The translations under genes were made by a program, and so were the position numbers. This document shows, one piece after another, positions 33,024-44,092 of a stretch of DNA of 64,000 nt; within the stretch, counting starts at the first letter, position 1; every line of letters begins with the position of its first letter. A model generated the notes under the pieces. The model was given only the letters and a program-made list of their open reading frames with translations. It did not search any database and had not been told where the DNA came from. This stretch comes from Turnera subulata (lineage: Eukaryota; Streptophyta; Magnoliopsida; Malpighiales; Passifloraceae): assembly GCA_028386065.3 (NCBI GenBank), contig JAKUCV010002194.1, positions 35,405-99,404 on the forward strand, read 5' to 3'.

Positions 33024-34401
33024 TGTTAGAAATAGTATTTTGCTAATGCCTCCTTGTCTCATACAGGTTTTGATATTGACAAACCGGACATTGATTCAAA
33101 ATGACGACAAACCCGAGGCAAAAAAAATCACTCCCGAAGCAAAAAGAAATGACTCAAAGAGAAGAAATGTAAAGTGAAGAAGAGCACAAGAATTGAAGCA
33201 CAAGAAGATTAGGAACCTAATTGTAAAAGGTTAACACTCAAATTCTTCTAAGATGTTAGCTCAAACATAATCAATTTTTTCTCATGCATAGCATTCTTTT
33301 TATCAATCATAAAAATAGTTTTTTAGCACTAAACATCGATGTTGTGTTTCTAAACATCGATGTTCCTGCCTTCTAAAAGGTTTATCAAAAGCGGCAGTAG
33401 CTCAAAACATCGATGTTGGCATCCCAAACATCGATGTTCTCCTAACCGATTGCATTTCAAGATGTTTTGCAGAAACACTGTTCAAATATCGATGTTCACT
33501 TTTCAAACATCGATGTTCTACTGTTCAAACATCGATGTTCAAAGTTTAAACATCGATGTTCTACTGTTCATTGTTTTAAATTGTTTTGGCAGTGCTCCAA
33601 AATATCAATGTTCAATTTTAAAAACATCGATGTTTTAGTGACCGTTGGCCCCAAAAAATCGATGTTTAAGTTTAGAACATCGATGTTTTAGTGACCGTTG
33701 GCCCAGTAATTCATATTTACTGGCCAAACATCGATGTTCTAGTGCTAAACATCGATGTTGTGTCGTTTTAAGCAGAAACCTTTTGCATCTTTCTATGTTG
33801 TTTTGTCTAAAGGTGTTTTGGAATGATTCCCCAACGGTCATATAAGTTTTTAGACATATAAATAGAGCGTTTACACCTCAGTTTATCAACAATCAACTCT
33901 CCATACATTTATCATTCATTCATACACATTCATTCAAGTTTTTATGAGCTAATATCCTTGAGATTTGAGAGAGTTGTCTTATAGTGCTTATCTTGTTACT
34001 CATATCAACTCTTTGAGAGAGCTTTTGTTTGAGTGTTTTTAAAGTGTTGTCCATACACCTTAAGGGAGGATTGTTCCCTTGTAGCAACTCATAGGAAGAG
34101 TGTTTTCTTTCCTTGAGAGAAGTCTTGAAGTGAGGTATCTTCAAGCAAGTAGAGTTTCGTGTGACTCGAGCTCTAGGTTTGTATACGGTTTGTTAAGCAC
34201 CCGGAAGCTTAACCTAGACAACGAAATCTTCGAAAGAGTCTCTCGGAGGACTGGATTAGCCACACAAGTTGTGTGTGTGAACCAGTATAAATCTTGGTGT
34301 GTCCTTATTCTTTCAATTCCGCATTTATTTCCTGCAAGTTTTTGAATTTGTCCGAAAAACGCTATTCACCCCCCCTCTAGCGTAGGGCACCTGTTCTAAC
34401 A
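33024..34401 (+). mobile_element. Solo LTR, Sirevirus-like (Copia), with palindrome array
   Basis: The 1378-bp sequence begins TGTTAGAAATAG and ends CTGTTCTAACA. It is flanked by a perfect 5-bp duplication tcaac (33019-33023 and 34402-34406). The 3' part has the ttcaccccccctctag stretch typical of Sirevirus LTR ends. No internal region remains, so it is a solo LTR. The middle (33330-33765) carries the palindrome array described separately. Confidence 0.88.
33330..33765. repeat. Dispersed palindrome array (acatcgatgt)
   Basis: I count eleven perfect copies of acatcgatgt and three near copies (aatatcgatg, aatatcaatg, aaatcgatg), at irregular spacing over about 435 bp of the solo LTR. Spacers differ in sequence and length. 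Confidence 0.9.
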
Positions 34402-35175
34402 TCAACCGGCCAATTGGTTTGGATTTTTTATTGACCATATAATACCTAAAATGGTCATGGGATCGGAGAAGACTATTGTGGCCCATCACCATTACGGATT
34501 AGTAAAAGGATCGAGTGACCTACGAAGATCGTAATGACCTTATGGATTTTGAAGAAGGAAAATCGACTAAGGCCAGAAATAGGTTAATTTTTTTTAACCA
34601 CCTATACTTTTGATCAAACGGATTTAACCACCTGAACTAAAAAAATAGGGATAAAGGTACTTTGAACTTTGTTTTTGTAAGATTTAACCACCCGAATTAA
34701 AGATTTAACCACCTAAACTAAAAAAATATGGATATAGGTCCCTTAAACTTTATTTTTGTAAGATTTAACCCTCTCCACCCACAAATTCACAAATTTTTAA
34801 TATTGTTCCCTTTTTTTCTCCTATTTTCTTTTTGATCCGATTTAAAAATCCAACAAAAATAAAATACTTATTTGAAAAAAAGAAAACTAATTTTAAGATC
34901 TCCCACAAAATTTTTTTTCCATTTCGGAAGATTTTTTTTGTTTGTCGAGACAAATAAGTTAACTGATATAATAATTATTTGATTTGTTCTCCAGAAAATT
35001 AATCTTTTTTTCTGAGTTTATCTTTTGAAGTAATGGTATTTTTTTGAAGTGATGCATTTTTAAATCGGATAAAAAAAAGAAAAAAGGATAAAAAAGGGAA
35101 TTATATTTAAAAAATTGTGAAATTATGGGTGTAGGGGGTTAAATATTACAAAAACAAAGTTCTAGGTATCTCTAT

Positions 35176-38144
35176 TGTAACAGCCCGGGTAAAAATTTAT
35201 TTTTACCCGGACTGTAAAAGTCGTTATACAGTGATTTACCGAAAGAATTAATCTTGGGTAATTAATTCAAGGTAAATCGAGCGTCGTTTTTCGTAACCGA
35301 TGTTTTTCCGCGCTCGAGATTTTTCCGTGGATTTTACGGACCAAAGTTGGTATTTTTTGGGTCCCCGAACCCTCAGAAAAATCACACCGGAAAATAACTA
35401 AGTGGGTGTATTAGTTATTTTCTAGTCCGGTCTAGACTCGCCCTATATGCAGCCAAACCTGCATAATTAAGGCAACTATGCAGGCGGCTGATTCACGGGT
35501 ATAAAGTAGGAAGTAGAGGAAGAAAGGAAGAGGAGAGGAAGGAAAGAAAAAAAAGAGAAAAAAAGAGAGAAAAAAAAAGAGAAAAAGGAAAAAAAAAGAG
35601 AATAAAAAAAAGGAAAAAAAAGAAAAAAGGGAAAATCGGAAAAAAACAGAGTAGAAGAAGATAAAAAAGGAAAGAAAAAAGAAAAGAAAAAAAATAATAC
35701 AAAAAATAAAAAAAAAAAGAAGAAAGGAAAAATAGAAAAAAAGAAAAGAAAGAAAAAAAAAAGAAAACGAGTGAACAGTAGCCACACTCGGGTCATTGTG
35801 CACGCCGACGAGTTCCAGGCCGCCGTGCACGACACCGTCGCCACCAGTATGCTCGTCGTGCCGTCGCGACCTCAACCGCGTCGCCCCCGAGCTGTTCCGC
35901 CGCCTGACGAGCCGTGACGCGCCGTTGACCCGCGAGCCGCGGATCTAGCTTCTCCGCGCCTGCCGCCTCTTGCTGATGACGCAGCACCGCCCTTCCACCG
36001 CCAGAGGACTCGCCGACCCCGCGCTAGCCTTCCCTCGCGTTGTCGCGCCGCCGCTGCCGTTCCTAAGGTGAGAACCCGATTCATTTGGGCGGGTGGCGCC
36101 TGGGTTGGGTCCTAGGCAGTCCGGATTCCTTTTTGTTTTTTTAGAAAAAATATATATTTATATATATATAACTATTTTCTGCTAATTAATTTCTGAAAAG
36201 AAAGGGTAAATATTATTTTGGAAAATTAAATGTAATATTCTGGGTTTGGGGTTTCGAAATATATATATACTTTGATTCTTTGAAAATTAAGATAATTATA
36301 TGTTGTTTTAGAAAATTAATATTATGTTTAATTAGAAAAGATATATATTAAGATTATATTTTCTGGAATGTTATTATTTTTTTGGAAAATTATGGGAATA
36401 CTTCTGGAAATATACATATAGTATACATAATTAATATTCTAAAAATAAATTATTATGTTGATATATAATGGTTTGGAAATGTATTTTGTCTTTAGGAAAT
36501 ATATATATGTATATTTATAATTCGTATTTATTTTCAGAAAATAAAGTTTATATAATTATATTTTCTGGAAATATGGTTTTCTAATATAATAATATTTGGT
36601 AATTATTATTGGCAAGTAATATATTTTATGGAAAATATTTTGGGAAAAAATATATACATATGTTATATTTTCCAGAAAATTATGGTGTTTATATTTTGGG
36701 TAAAATATAACTATTTTATGGAAATTTTTTGAAAAGACTTTAATTAAAGTATTGTACCGGAATAATATCCGAATATATATATGGTATATTATTTTCGCAA
36801 AAAAGTTTAATTATGGTAAAAGATAATTTTATAAGGATGATGACATATAACTTGGGATGTTTACAGATTATGGCATCATAGCATACCTATTATGTGCATT
36901 TATGTGAGCATGTTGTTTTGTTGTATAGGTTTTTGAAATCGGGTAGTTTCCCGAGGAGCCGGCTTTAGACTGGTCATTGTCTTCAGAGTTGAGTAATCGG
37001 CTAAGGTGAGGATGGATTTCCTTCGATATGTGCCTATATTACTCGGTTGTTGTGTTTGATGATTGTTGCACTGTTGGGTGTTGCATTTGCTGTGGTTTGA
37101 TTCGGGATGTTTATCCCAGTATCTTGATTGATTTTGGGATGTTTATCCCCATGATTTAATTTTGGGATGTTTATCTCCGTGTATTGAGTTTTTGGGTGTT
37201 TATCATTGTGTCTTTTTGGTATAAAGTATAATGGATTAAATAATAACTGTGATAAGGATGTCGATCCTCGGTTTTGGATTGGGATGTCAATCCCGGTGAT
37301 TTGGTTAGGGATGTTGATCCCTGAGATTTGGTTTTGGATGATGATGATATAATTGTCACGTGGTAAGTAGTGGTACGACTCGATGGTTTAAGACTGTTTT
37401 GTGGTGGCCATGATCTGGGTTACTTGTGATAAGCATGTCTACGCTTGGGAAGTCTATCCCGTGATTATATTTGGGATGTCTATCCCTGGGTTACTATTTT
37501 GGGATGTCTATCCCTGGGTTACTAATTTGGGATGTCGATCCCTGGGCTCTCTTGGATTTGATCTGGCACCCGAAATATGTTGATAACCAGGTCTGACCCC
37601 TAGCTTATCCGTGACGGGCCCGGAAAGATAAAATTTGGTAATTGGATTTTGTTTAAGTCTTTTGGGTCTTGGACCAATTTTGGGTCGAGTCATTTTGGCT
37701 GTTGTGCTTATTTTCGACCTTGAGTAATTTATAGTGTTGCATATTGATCGTCTATCCATGGTTGTGAGCACTTCGGACTCACCCCTCACCTGTGGGTTTT
37801 CATCCTGTAGGTTGAGTTATTTATGGTTCAGGTATGATGCATTCCAGACAGGCTGCGGCGTTATCCCTCAGACAGGACTCGGATCCATTAGTTTGCATCA
37901 GTGTCGCATACAGTGTCTTTGTGAGTTATTAAGTCTTCCGCTGTGCTATTTATTGCTATTGTTGGGCCATTGGGCTGGTTGTGTTATTGTTGATGTTCCC
38001 GGGGTTCGGTGACTTGTTTATGATGTTGGGCTGTTGAGCCAGAGTTTCTGTTGTATACACTGTATGCTAGGCTTTGTTTGGTTGGGTCGTTACAGTTCCG
38101 GCACGTGTTTACTATGTACGGTAAATACAGGCTGGGGCGCTTCA
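35176..38144 (+). repeat. 5' LTR of Ty3-type copy 2
   Basis: It starts TGTAACAGCCCGGG and ends GGGGCGCTTCA. It contains a purine-only stretch (35513-35768), a GC-rich stretch with a GTGAG donor-like site (about 36067), and the gggatgt-n-atccc array (37101-37540). Confidence 0.92.
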
Positions 38145-38389
38145 TTTTTTGTAGCGGAGCGGGCGTTAGGTCTTGCTGGGTAGTCCTTGTGTGTTTGTTG
38201 TTCTTGTTTACATAGTTCCCTCCGTTTGTTTATTATTTTATATCATTTAGTTCGTACATGATGGATCCAGTCGAGGAACGCTAGCTTGCCACAGAACATA
38301 CACATAAGAGGTAATTGATGCCATAAATATGCAGAAACATTAAAATTACTAATATTAATATTGCATTGATATTATTATAAAAAAAACAT

Positions 38390-39073
38390 TCATCTTCTCG
38401 GTACAACATTGACCCTGAAGCTATTAGGGTCATTGTTAATGTTCACCCTGATGCTATCGTTCCACGAGAACCACATGCCGCCTGCGTTGTTCTGGCCAGG
38501 AAGCTCGAACCGGTTTGCTGGAGGGAACAGAAGTGGGATGACACCGTGATCGTCTTCAGGCTGCCATTGGGTCTCCGTGAGAAGGACCATGTTGGGCTTG
38601 TACTGGTTCTTCAGGTCCCTCAAGGTACGTGAGAACTCCTGGGAACGCCTACCGATTCCTCTGTAGTTTCACACCAGTATTCAGGCCTTTGGCCAAGTTG
38701 GGGGTAACCGAGTCACTCTGGGCATGCTCTGGGCAGTCATCGAGAGCTGGTAGTAGGTGCCTTGGTCCAGGAAATGGGAAGTGGGCTCTAGGTTGAATTC
38801 CTGAAGTCTTTCAGAGATGAAAAACATGACGGAATTGGCCGAGCCATAGAAGGAAGTCCTCAGAGTACCTTGGTCCTCTAGGAAGAACGTCTCTTCCATG
38901 GGAGTGACGAAGAACCTCGATGAGTAGAGTTCGTCGACGAAGACCAGACGAGGCATCCTGCCGAGCTCGTTCGGTAGCTCCTCCGAACGTTTGTTGATCA
39001 TGCTGTAGGCCAGCCGGTTTCTCCGGCCTAGGGAGGCACCTTCGACGAAGAAGACAGACGATGGAGCAGGCAT
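38390..39073 (-). pseudogene. Antisense ORF A, copy 2, stop-broken
   Basis: It starts MPAPSSVFFVEGASLGRR at 39073 and runs in one frame to 38390, but stops occur after TWPKA and again a few codons later, in the stretch where the others read LLVWNCRGVA. The second part (38623-38390) reads MRDLKNQYKPNMVLL, QPEDDHGVIPLLF, AGGMWFSWNDS and SFRVNVVPRR. The Asn of WNCRG is kept as Asn in NYRG, while the Cys is lost. A TATA box at 39193-39199 lies about 120 nt upstream. All three ORF A copies carry different disabling changes. Confidence 0.8.
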
Positions 39074-39192
39074 TCTGTCTGGGCGAGTTATGTGTTTTCT
39101 TTCTGAATGTGTTTTGTGTTTAGCTTTTCTAAACGTGTTTCACAAAACTTGCTTTCAAATGCTTTTGATGATTTGCTTCTCACCGCACTGTC

Positions 39193-39199
39193 TTTTATA
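39193..39199 (-). promoter_or_regulatory. TATA box of antisense ORF A copy 2
   Basis: The minus strand reads agtataaaagac. A leader of roughly 85-90 nt rich in aaac and caaa follows. Confidence 0.55.
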
Positions 39200-39262
39200 C
39201 TCTTAGGGGCAATATGGTTACCGTTTTGTTTTACAAAGTACAGACCCCACCTGTTCCCGAAA

Positions 39263-39465
39263 AAAAAAGAAAAGAAAAAAAGGGAAAAGTAAAAGAAAGG
39301 AAAAGGAAATAGAAAAAAAAAGAGTAAAAAAAAAAGAAAGGCAAAGAAAAAAAAGAGCAAGAAAAAGTAAGAAAATAGAAAAAAAAGAAAGAGAAGGAAG
39401 CAGTAAAAAAAAAGAGAAAAGAAGGTAAAGAAAAAGAAAAAGGAAAAGAAAATACAAAATAAAAT
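39263..39465 (+). repeat. Purine-only tract in the internal region of Ty3-type copy 2
   Basis: About 200 nt of nearly only A and G on the plus strand. It lies between ORF B and ORF A and is absent from the same place in copy 1 (13280-13300). Confidence 0.85.
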
Positions 39466-39705
39466 ATTTTCCGGGGATAGGGAAAACAGATTCCCTTCAC
39501 AAAACTTTAAACCATTTTCGATCTTCGAGGTTTTGCTTTTTAAAAATTTCGTCGTTGATTGGATTTTGCTTTTTAAAAATTTTGCCATGGTTTGAAATTT
39601 TGCTTCGTTACTTTATACGTTTTTCGGGCTACAAATGCAAGTGTTTTTTAGCTCGTTTTCATTATACCTTTTTTCTTCACGTTTGCTTACCTTGCTTTAT
39701 TCTTT

Positions 39706-39990
39706 TTATGACTTTTCTCTGCATCTTTTATCACATGCATTCGTGACCGTTGTGGATAGACTGATGGGACCATACCTCGAGTAGAGTGCATGTGCGACAA
39801 CGTTGTATCTGTTTGGACATCGTGGAGAGATACGACACCTGACAGACTTTTTGGCTTGTGGACAGGTGGATATCTTTTCTTTCATGGACACAGGACGTTC
39901 TAATGATCATCGCCTTGCGAGTTAACGGACGTCTTTTTCACGAGGGAATCGACGTCACCGTTAGCTGTGGATGTCAAGTTTCTCGGGATC
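39706..39990 (-). pseudogene. Antisense ORF C candidate, copy 2 (broken)
   Basis: Same frame as 13514-13795: it keeps SPRCPNR, VVAHALYSRYGPISL and ACDKRCR, but has stops upstream (after SQGDDH). Weak as a gene. Confidence 0.25.
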
Positions 39991-40363
39991 GAGGATGTTT
40001 ACGACCGATCTAGAGTGCCGAATATGAAAACATATTTTGTTTTAACTTCTTTATGTTTTGGTTTAATTAAACGAGTTTTGTTTTGATTTTAATTTCTTTA
40101 TGTTGGTTTTACTTCCTTTTATTGGTTCTGTTTTTAACATCTTTATGTTTGATTTTATTTTTCCTTCTTGATGGTTTTGTTAAATGAGTTTTGTCTTTAA
40201 TTTCTTTATGTTTGATTTTATATCCTTATTGTTGATTTTTATTCTGCTTTGAGAGGTTTTGTTTTTCTGTTTAACACGAGATTTCGTAACATACAAGTTT
40301 TGATTTAAAAAGAAAGCTTGTTTTATTTATTTCATAATGGTTTTACAACGGAGAAGAAGTACT

Positions 40364-40765
40364 CTATGGAGCTACTTGCTTCTCTAGGTCTTTTACAAGT
40401 TTTTGGATGTTTTTCACGTGAGGGAAGAGTTCCGCACATGCCAGTTCTATCTGCATCACCGCCGAGCTGACCTTCTTCAGTGAGACGTTCAGCTGCGGTA
40501 GTGTCTGCAGTGGAGTGCTGCTTTCAGCCATTGCTTTGCCCTTCCTATCCTCAGCTTTCTTGTTGGCATGCTTCTCTCGCCGTCTTGGGGAGACCACCAT
40601 ATTTTCCTTCAGACTGATGGTGTTTGTCTTGAACCGCTTCTTGGGAGGTTCTTCATCGGAGCTTGTTGGGAAAGCAGTACCACCGGTATAGCTCAGCTCC
40701 TCTGAGTCAGAAGTCGTCCTAGTTCTTAGTGGAGAGTCCATGACTGTGTGTGAGTTGCCAGTCAT
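40364..40765 (-). CDS. Antisense ORF B, intact (133 or 125 aa), predicted nuclear, unknown
   Basis: The frame is uninterrupted from 40765 (MTGNSHTVMDSPLRT) to 40364. It is hydrophilic: Ser/Thr/Asp-rich start (TTSDSEELSY), a basic PPKKRFK patch (likely nuclear import signal, about residues 41-47), another basic stretch (SPRRREKHANKKAEDRKG) and a helical C-terminus with heptad-like hydrophobics (LPQLNVSLKKVSSAVMQIEL, then NIQKLVKDLEKQV). I recognise no family. A TATA-like ctataag lies at 40777-40783, only about 12 nt upstream of the first ATG but 36 nt upstream of MDSPLRT, so the second Met (40741) is the more likely start. Copy 1 of the same frame (14045-14425) is broken. Confidence 0.6.
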   Translation of the reverse strand: MTGNSHTVMDSPLRTRTTSDSEELSYTGGTAFPTSSDEEPPKKRFKTNTISLKENMVVSPRRREKHANKKAEDRKGKAMAESSTPLQTLPQLNVSLKKVSSAVMQIELACAELFPHVKNIQKLVKDLEKQVAP

Positions 40766-40776
40766 GAGGTTCGGTT

Positions 40777-40783
40777 CTTATAG
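40777..40783 (-). promoter_or_regulatory. TATA-like box of antisense ORF B
   Basis: The minus strand reads cctctataagaacc, immediately upstream of ORF B. Position relative to the second ATG is standard for plant promoters. Confidence 0.4.
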
Positions 40784-40906
40784 AGGATGAGATGTCGCTT
40801 AAGGGTATAAGCGATATCTCATGTTGAGTTTGGACACCTGGCAGAGTGTGCCAGAAGCATATCGTGGTAGGACCCACGGATAAGACGGAATTTCGAGGAC
40901 GAAATT

Positions 40907-40925
40907 CTTTTTAAGGTGGGTAGAC
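40907..40925 (+). other. Polypurine tract of Ty3-type copy 2
   Basis: It is identical in layout to copy 1: aattctttttaaggtgggtagac directly before the LTR at 40926. Confidence 0.65.
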
Positions 40926-43924
40926 CGTAAAAGCCCGGGTAAAAATTTGGTATTTTTACCGGGACTGTAAAAGTCGTTATACAGTGATTTACCGAAAGAA
41001 TTAATCTTGGGTAATTAATTCAAGGTAAATCGAGCGTCGTTTTTCGTAACCGATGTTTTTCCCTCGCTCGAGATTTTTCTGTGGATTTTACGGACCAAAG
41101 TTGGTATTTTTTGGGTCCCAGAACCCTCAGAAAAATCACACCGGAAAATAACTAAGTGGGTGTATCAGTTATTTTCTGGTTCGGTCTGGACTCGCCCTAT
41201 ATGCAGCCAAACCTGCATAATTGAGGCAACTATGCAAGCGGCTGATACACGGGTATTAAGCAGGAAGCAGAGGAAGAAAGGAAGAGGAGAGGAAGGAAAG
41301 AAAAAAAAGAGAAAAGAAGAGAGAAAAAAAAAAGAGAAGAAAGGAAAAAAAATGGAGAAGAAAAAGAAAGAAAAAAAGGAAAAAAAAGAAAAAAAGAGAA
41401 AATCGAAAAAAAAAAACAGAGTAGAAGAAGAAAAAAATGAAAGAAAAAAAAGAAAATAAAAAAAATACAGAAAATAAAAAAAAAAAAGAAGAAAGGAAAA
41501 ATAGAAAAAAAGAAAAGAAAGAAAAAAAAGAAAACGAGTGAACAGTAGCCACCCTCGGGTCACTGTGCACGCCGACGAGTTCCAGGCCGCCGTGCACGAC
41601 ACCATCGCCACCAGCATGCTCGTCGTGCCGTCGCGACCTCAACCTCGACGCCCCCGAGCTGTTCCGCCGCCTGACGGGCCGTGACGCGCCGTTGACCAGC
41701 GAGCAGACCCGCGGATCTAGATTCTCCGCGCCTGCCGCCTCTTGCCGACGACGCAGCGCCGCCCTTCCACCGCCAGAGGAGTCGCCTCAGCCTCGCCGAA
41801 CATGCGCTAGCCTTCCCTCGCGTTGTCGCGCCGACGCCGCCGTTCCTAACGTGAGAACCCGATTCATCTGGGCGGGTCGCGCCTGGGTTGGGTCCTGGGC
41901 AGTTCGGATTCCTTTTCTTTTTTTTTTAAAAAATATATATTTATATATATATAACTATTTTCTGCTAATTAATTTCTGAAAAAGGGTAAATATTATTTTG
42001 GAAAATTATATATAATATTCTGGGTTTGGGGTTTTGAAATATATATACTTTGATTCTTTGAAAATTAAGATAATTATATGTTATTTTAGAAAATTAATAT
42101 TATGTTTAATTAGAAAAGATATATATTAAGATTATATTTTCTGGAATGTTATTATTTTTCTGAAAAATTATGGGAATACTTCTGGAAATATACATATAGT
42201 ATACATAATTAATATTCTAAAAATAAATTATTATGTTGGTATATAATAGTTTGGAAATGTATTTTGTCTTTAAGAAATATATATATGTATATTTATAATT
42301 CGTATTTATTTTCAGAAAATAAAGTTTATACAATTATATTTTCAGAAAATATGGTTTTCTAATATAATAATATTTGGTAATTATTATTGGCAAGTAATAT
42401 ATTTTATGGAAAATATTTTGGGAAAAAATATATACATATGTTATATTTTCCAGAAAATTATGGTGTTTATATTTTGGGAAAAGTATAACTATTTTATGGA
42501 AATGTTTTGAAAAGAGTTTAATTAAAGTATTGTACCGGAATAATATCCGAATATATATATGGTATATTATTTCTGGATAAAAGGTTTAATTATGGTAAAA
42601 GATAATTTTATAAGGATGATGACATACAACCGGGGATGTTTACAGATTATGGCATCATAGCATACCTATTATGTGCATTTATGTGAGCATGTTGTTTTGT
42701 TGTATAGGTTTTTGATATCGGGCAGTTTCCCGAGGAGCCGGCTTTGGACCGGTCATTGTCTTCAGAGTTGAGTAATCGGCTAAGGTGAGGATGGATTTCC
42801 TTCGATATGTGCCTATATTACTCGGTTGTTGTGTTTGATGATTGTTGCACTGTTGGGTGTTGCATTTGCTGTGGTTTGATTCGGGATGTTTATCCCAGTA
42901 TCTTGATTGATTTTGGGATGTTTATTCCCATGATTTAATTTTGGGATATTTATCCCCGTGTATTGAGTTTTTGGGTGTTTATCATTGTATCTTTTTCGTA
43001 TAAAGTATAATGGATTAAATAATAAATGTGATAAGGATGTCGATCCTCGGTTTTGGATTGGGATGTCAATCCCGGTGATTTGGTTAGGGATGTTGATCCC
43101 TGTGATTTGGTTTTGGATGATGATGATATAATTGTCACGTGGTAAGTAGTGGTACGACTCGATGGTTTAAGACTGTTTTGTGGTGGCCATGATTTGGGTT
43201 ACTTGTGATAAGCATGTCTATGCTTGGGATGTCTATCCCGTGATTATATTTGGGATGTCTATCCCTGGGTTACTATTTTGGGATGTCTATCTCTGGGTTA
43301 TTAATTTGGGATGTCGATCCCTGGGCTCTCTTGGATTTGATCTGGCACCCGAAATATGTTGATAACCAGGTCTGACCCCTAGCTTATCCGTGATGGGCCC
43401 GGAAAGATAAAATTTGGTAATTGGATTTTGTTTAAGTCTTTTGGGTCTTGGACCAATTTTGGGTCGAGTCATTTTGGCTGTTGTGCTTATTTTCGACCTT
43501 GAGTAATTTATAGTGTTGCATATTGATCGTCTATCCATGGTTGTGAGCACTTCGGACTCACCCCTCACCTGCGGGCTTTCATCCCGTAGGTTGAGTTATC
43601 TGTGGTTCAGGTATGATGCATTCCAGACAGGCTGCAGCGTTATCCCTTGGACAGGACTCGGATCCATTAGTTTGCATCAGTGTCGCATACAGTGTCTTTG
43701 TGAGTTATTAAGTCTTCCGCTGTGATATTTATTGCTATTGTTGGGCCATTGGGCTGGTTGTGTTATTGTTGATGTTCCCGGGGTTCGGGTGACTTGTTTA
43801 TGATGTTGGGCTGTTGAGCCAGAGTTTCTGTTGTATACACTGTATGCTAGGCTTTGTTTGGTTGGGTCGTTATAGTTCCGGCAAGTGTTTACTATGTACG
43901 GTAAATACGGATCGGGGCGCTTCA
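40926..43924 (+). repeat. 3' LTR of Ty3-type copy 2
   Basis: About 3.0 kb. It closely follows the 5' LTR, including its purine tract (41270-41534), GC-rich stretch (41570-41905) and mini-hairpin array (42882-43322). Its first bases are CGTAAAAGCCC instead of TGTAACAGCCC. Confidence 0.92.
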
Positions 43925-44092
43925 TCTATCCTATTTTTTTTAGTTCAGGTGGTTAAATATTTAGTTCAGGTAGTTAAATCTTACAAAAACAAAGTTCAAG
44001 GTACCTCTATCTCAGTTTTTTTAGTTCAGGTAGTTAAATCCGTTTAACCAAAAATATAGGTGGTTAAAAAGTAAATAACCCGGTCAGAAATA

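Larger units (their letters stand above)
35176..43924 (+). mobile_element. Non-autonomous Ty3-type LTR retrotransposon, copy 2
   Basis: It has LTRs of about 3 kb (35176-38144 and 40926-43924) and a perfect 5-bp duplication tctat (35171-35175 and 43925-43929). The primer-site region (tttttgtagcggagcgggcg, about 38147-38166) and a polypurine tract (aaggtgggtagac) match copy 1. The internal region (38145-40925) has no sense coding genes; its coding-like content is antisense (ORF A, ORF B). The LTRs look very alike, so insertion was fairly recent; a proper identity count was not possible. The 3' LTR start is mutated (CGTAAAAGCCC). Confidence 0.93.
34582..44081. mobile_element. MITE of about 0.75 kb (net), split by Ty3-type copy 2
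   Basis: The left end has GGTTAATTTTTTTTAACC, then aaccacctatacttttga and acggatttaaccacctgaac. The right end is the inverse (gttcaggtagttaaatccgt, tataggtggttaaaaag, ending taacc). Left 34571-34581 (ggccagaaata) and right 44082-44092 (ggtcagaaata) agree at 10 of 11 bases, so a duplication of about 9-11 bp. Ty3-type copy 2 sits inside at 35176-43924. It has no coding capacity. Confidence 0.75.

Noticed and set aside
33330..33765. Regularly recurring short repeats suggesting a CRISPR-like array
   Set aside because: The repeats are only 10-bp palindromes with irregular spacers inside a plant LTR with clear target duplication; this is a eukaryotic solo LTR.
35432..35875. Long Phe/Ser-rich minus-strand frames over the purine tracts (also 39088-39588, 41165-41642)
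   Set aside because: They are translations of a low-complexity pyrimidine strand (TTT/TCT codons), without domains or start context.
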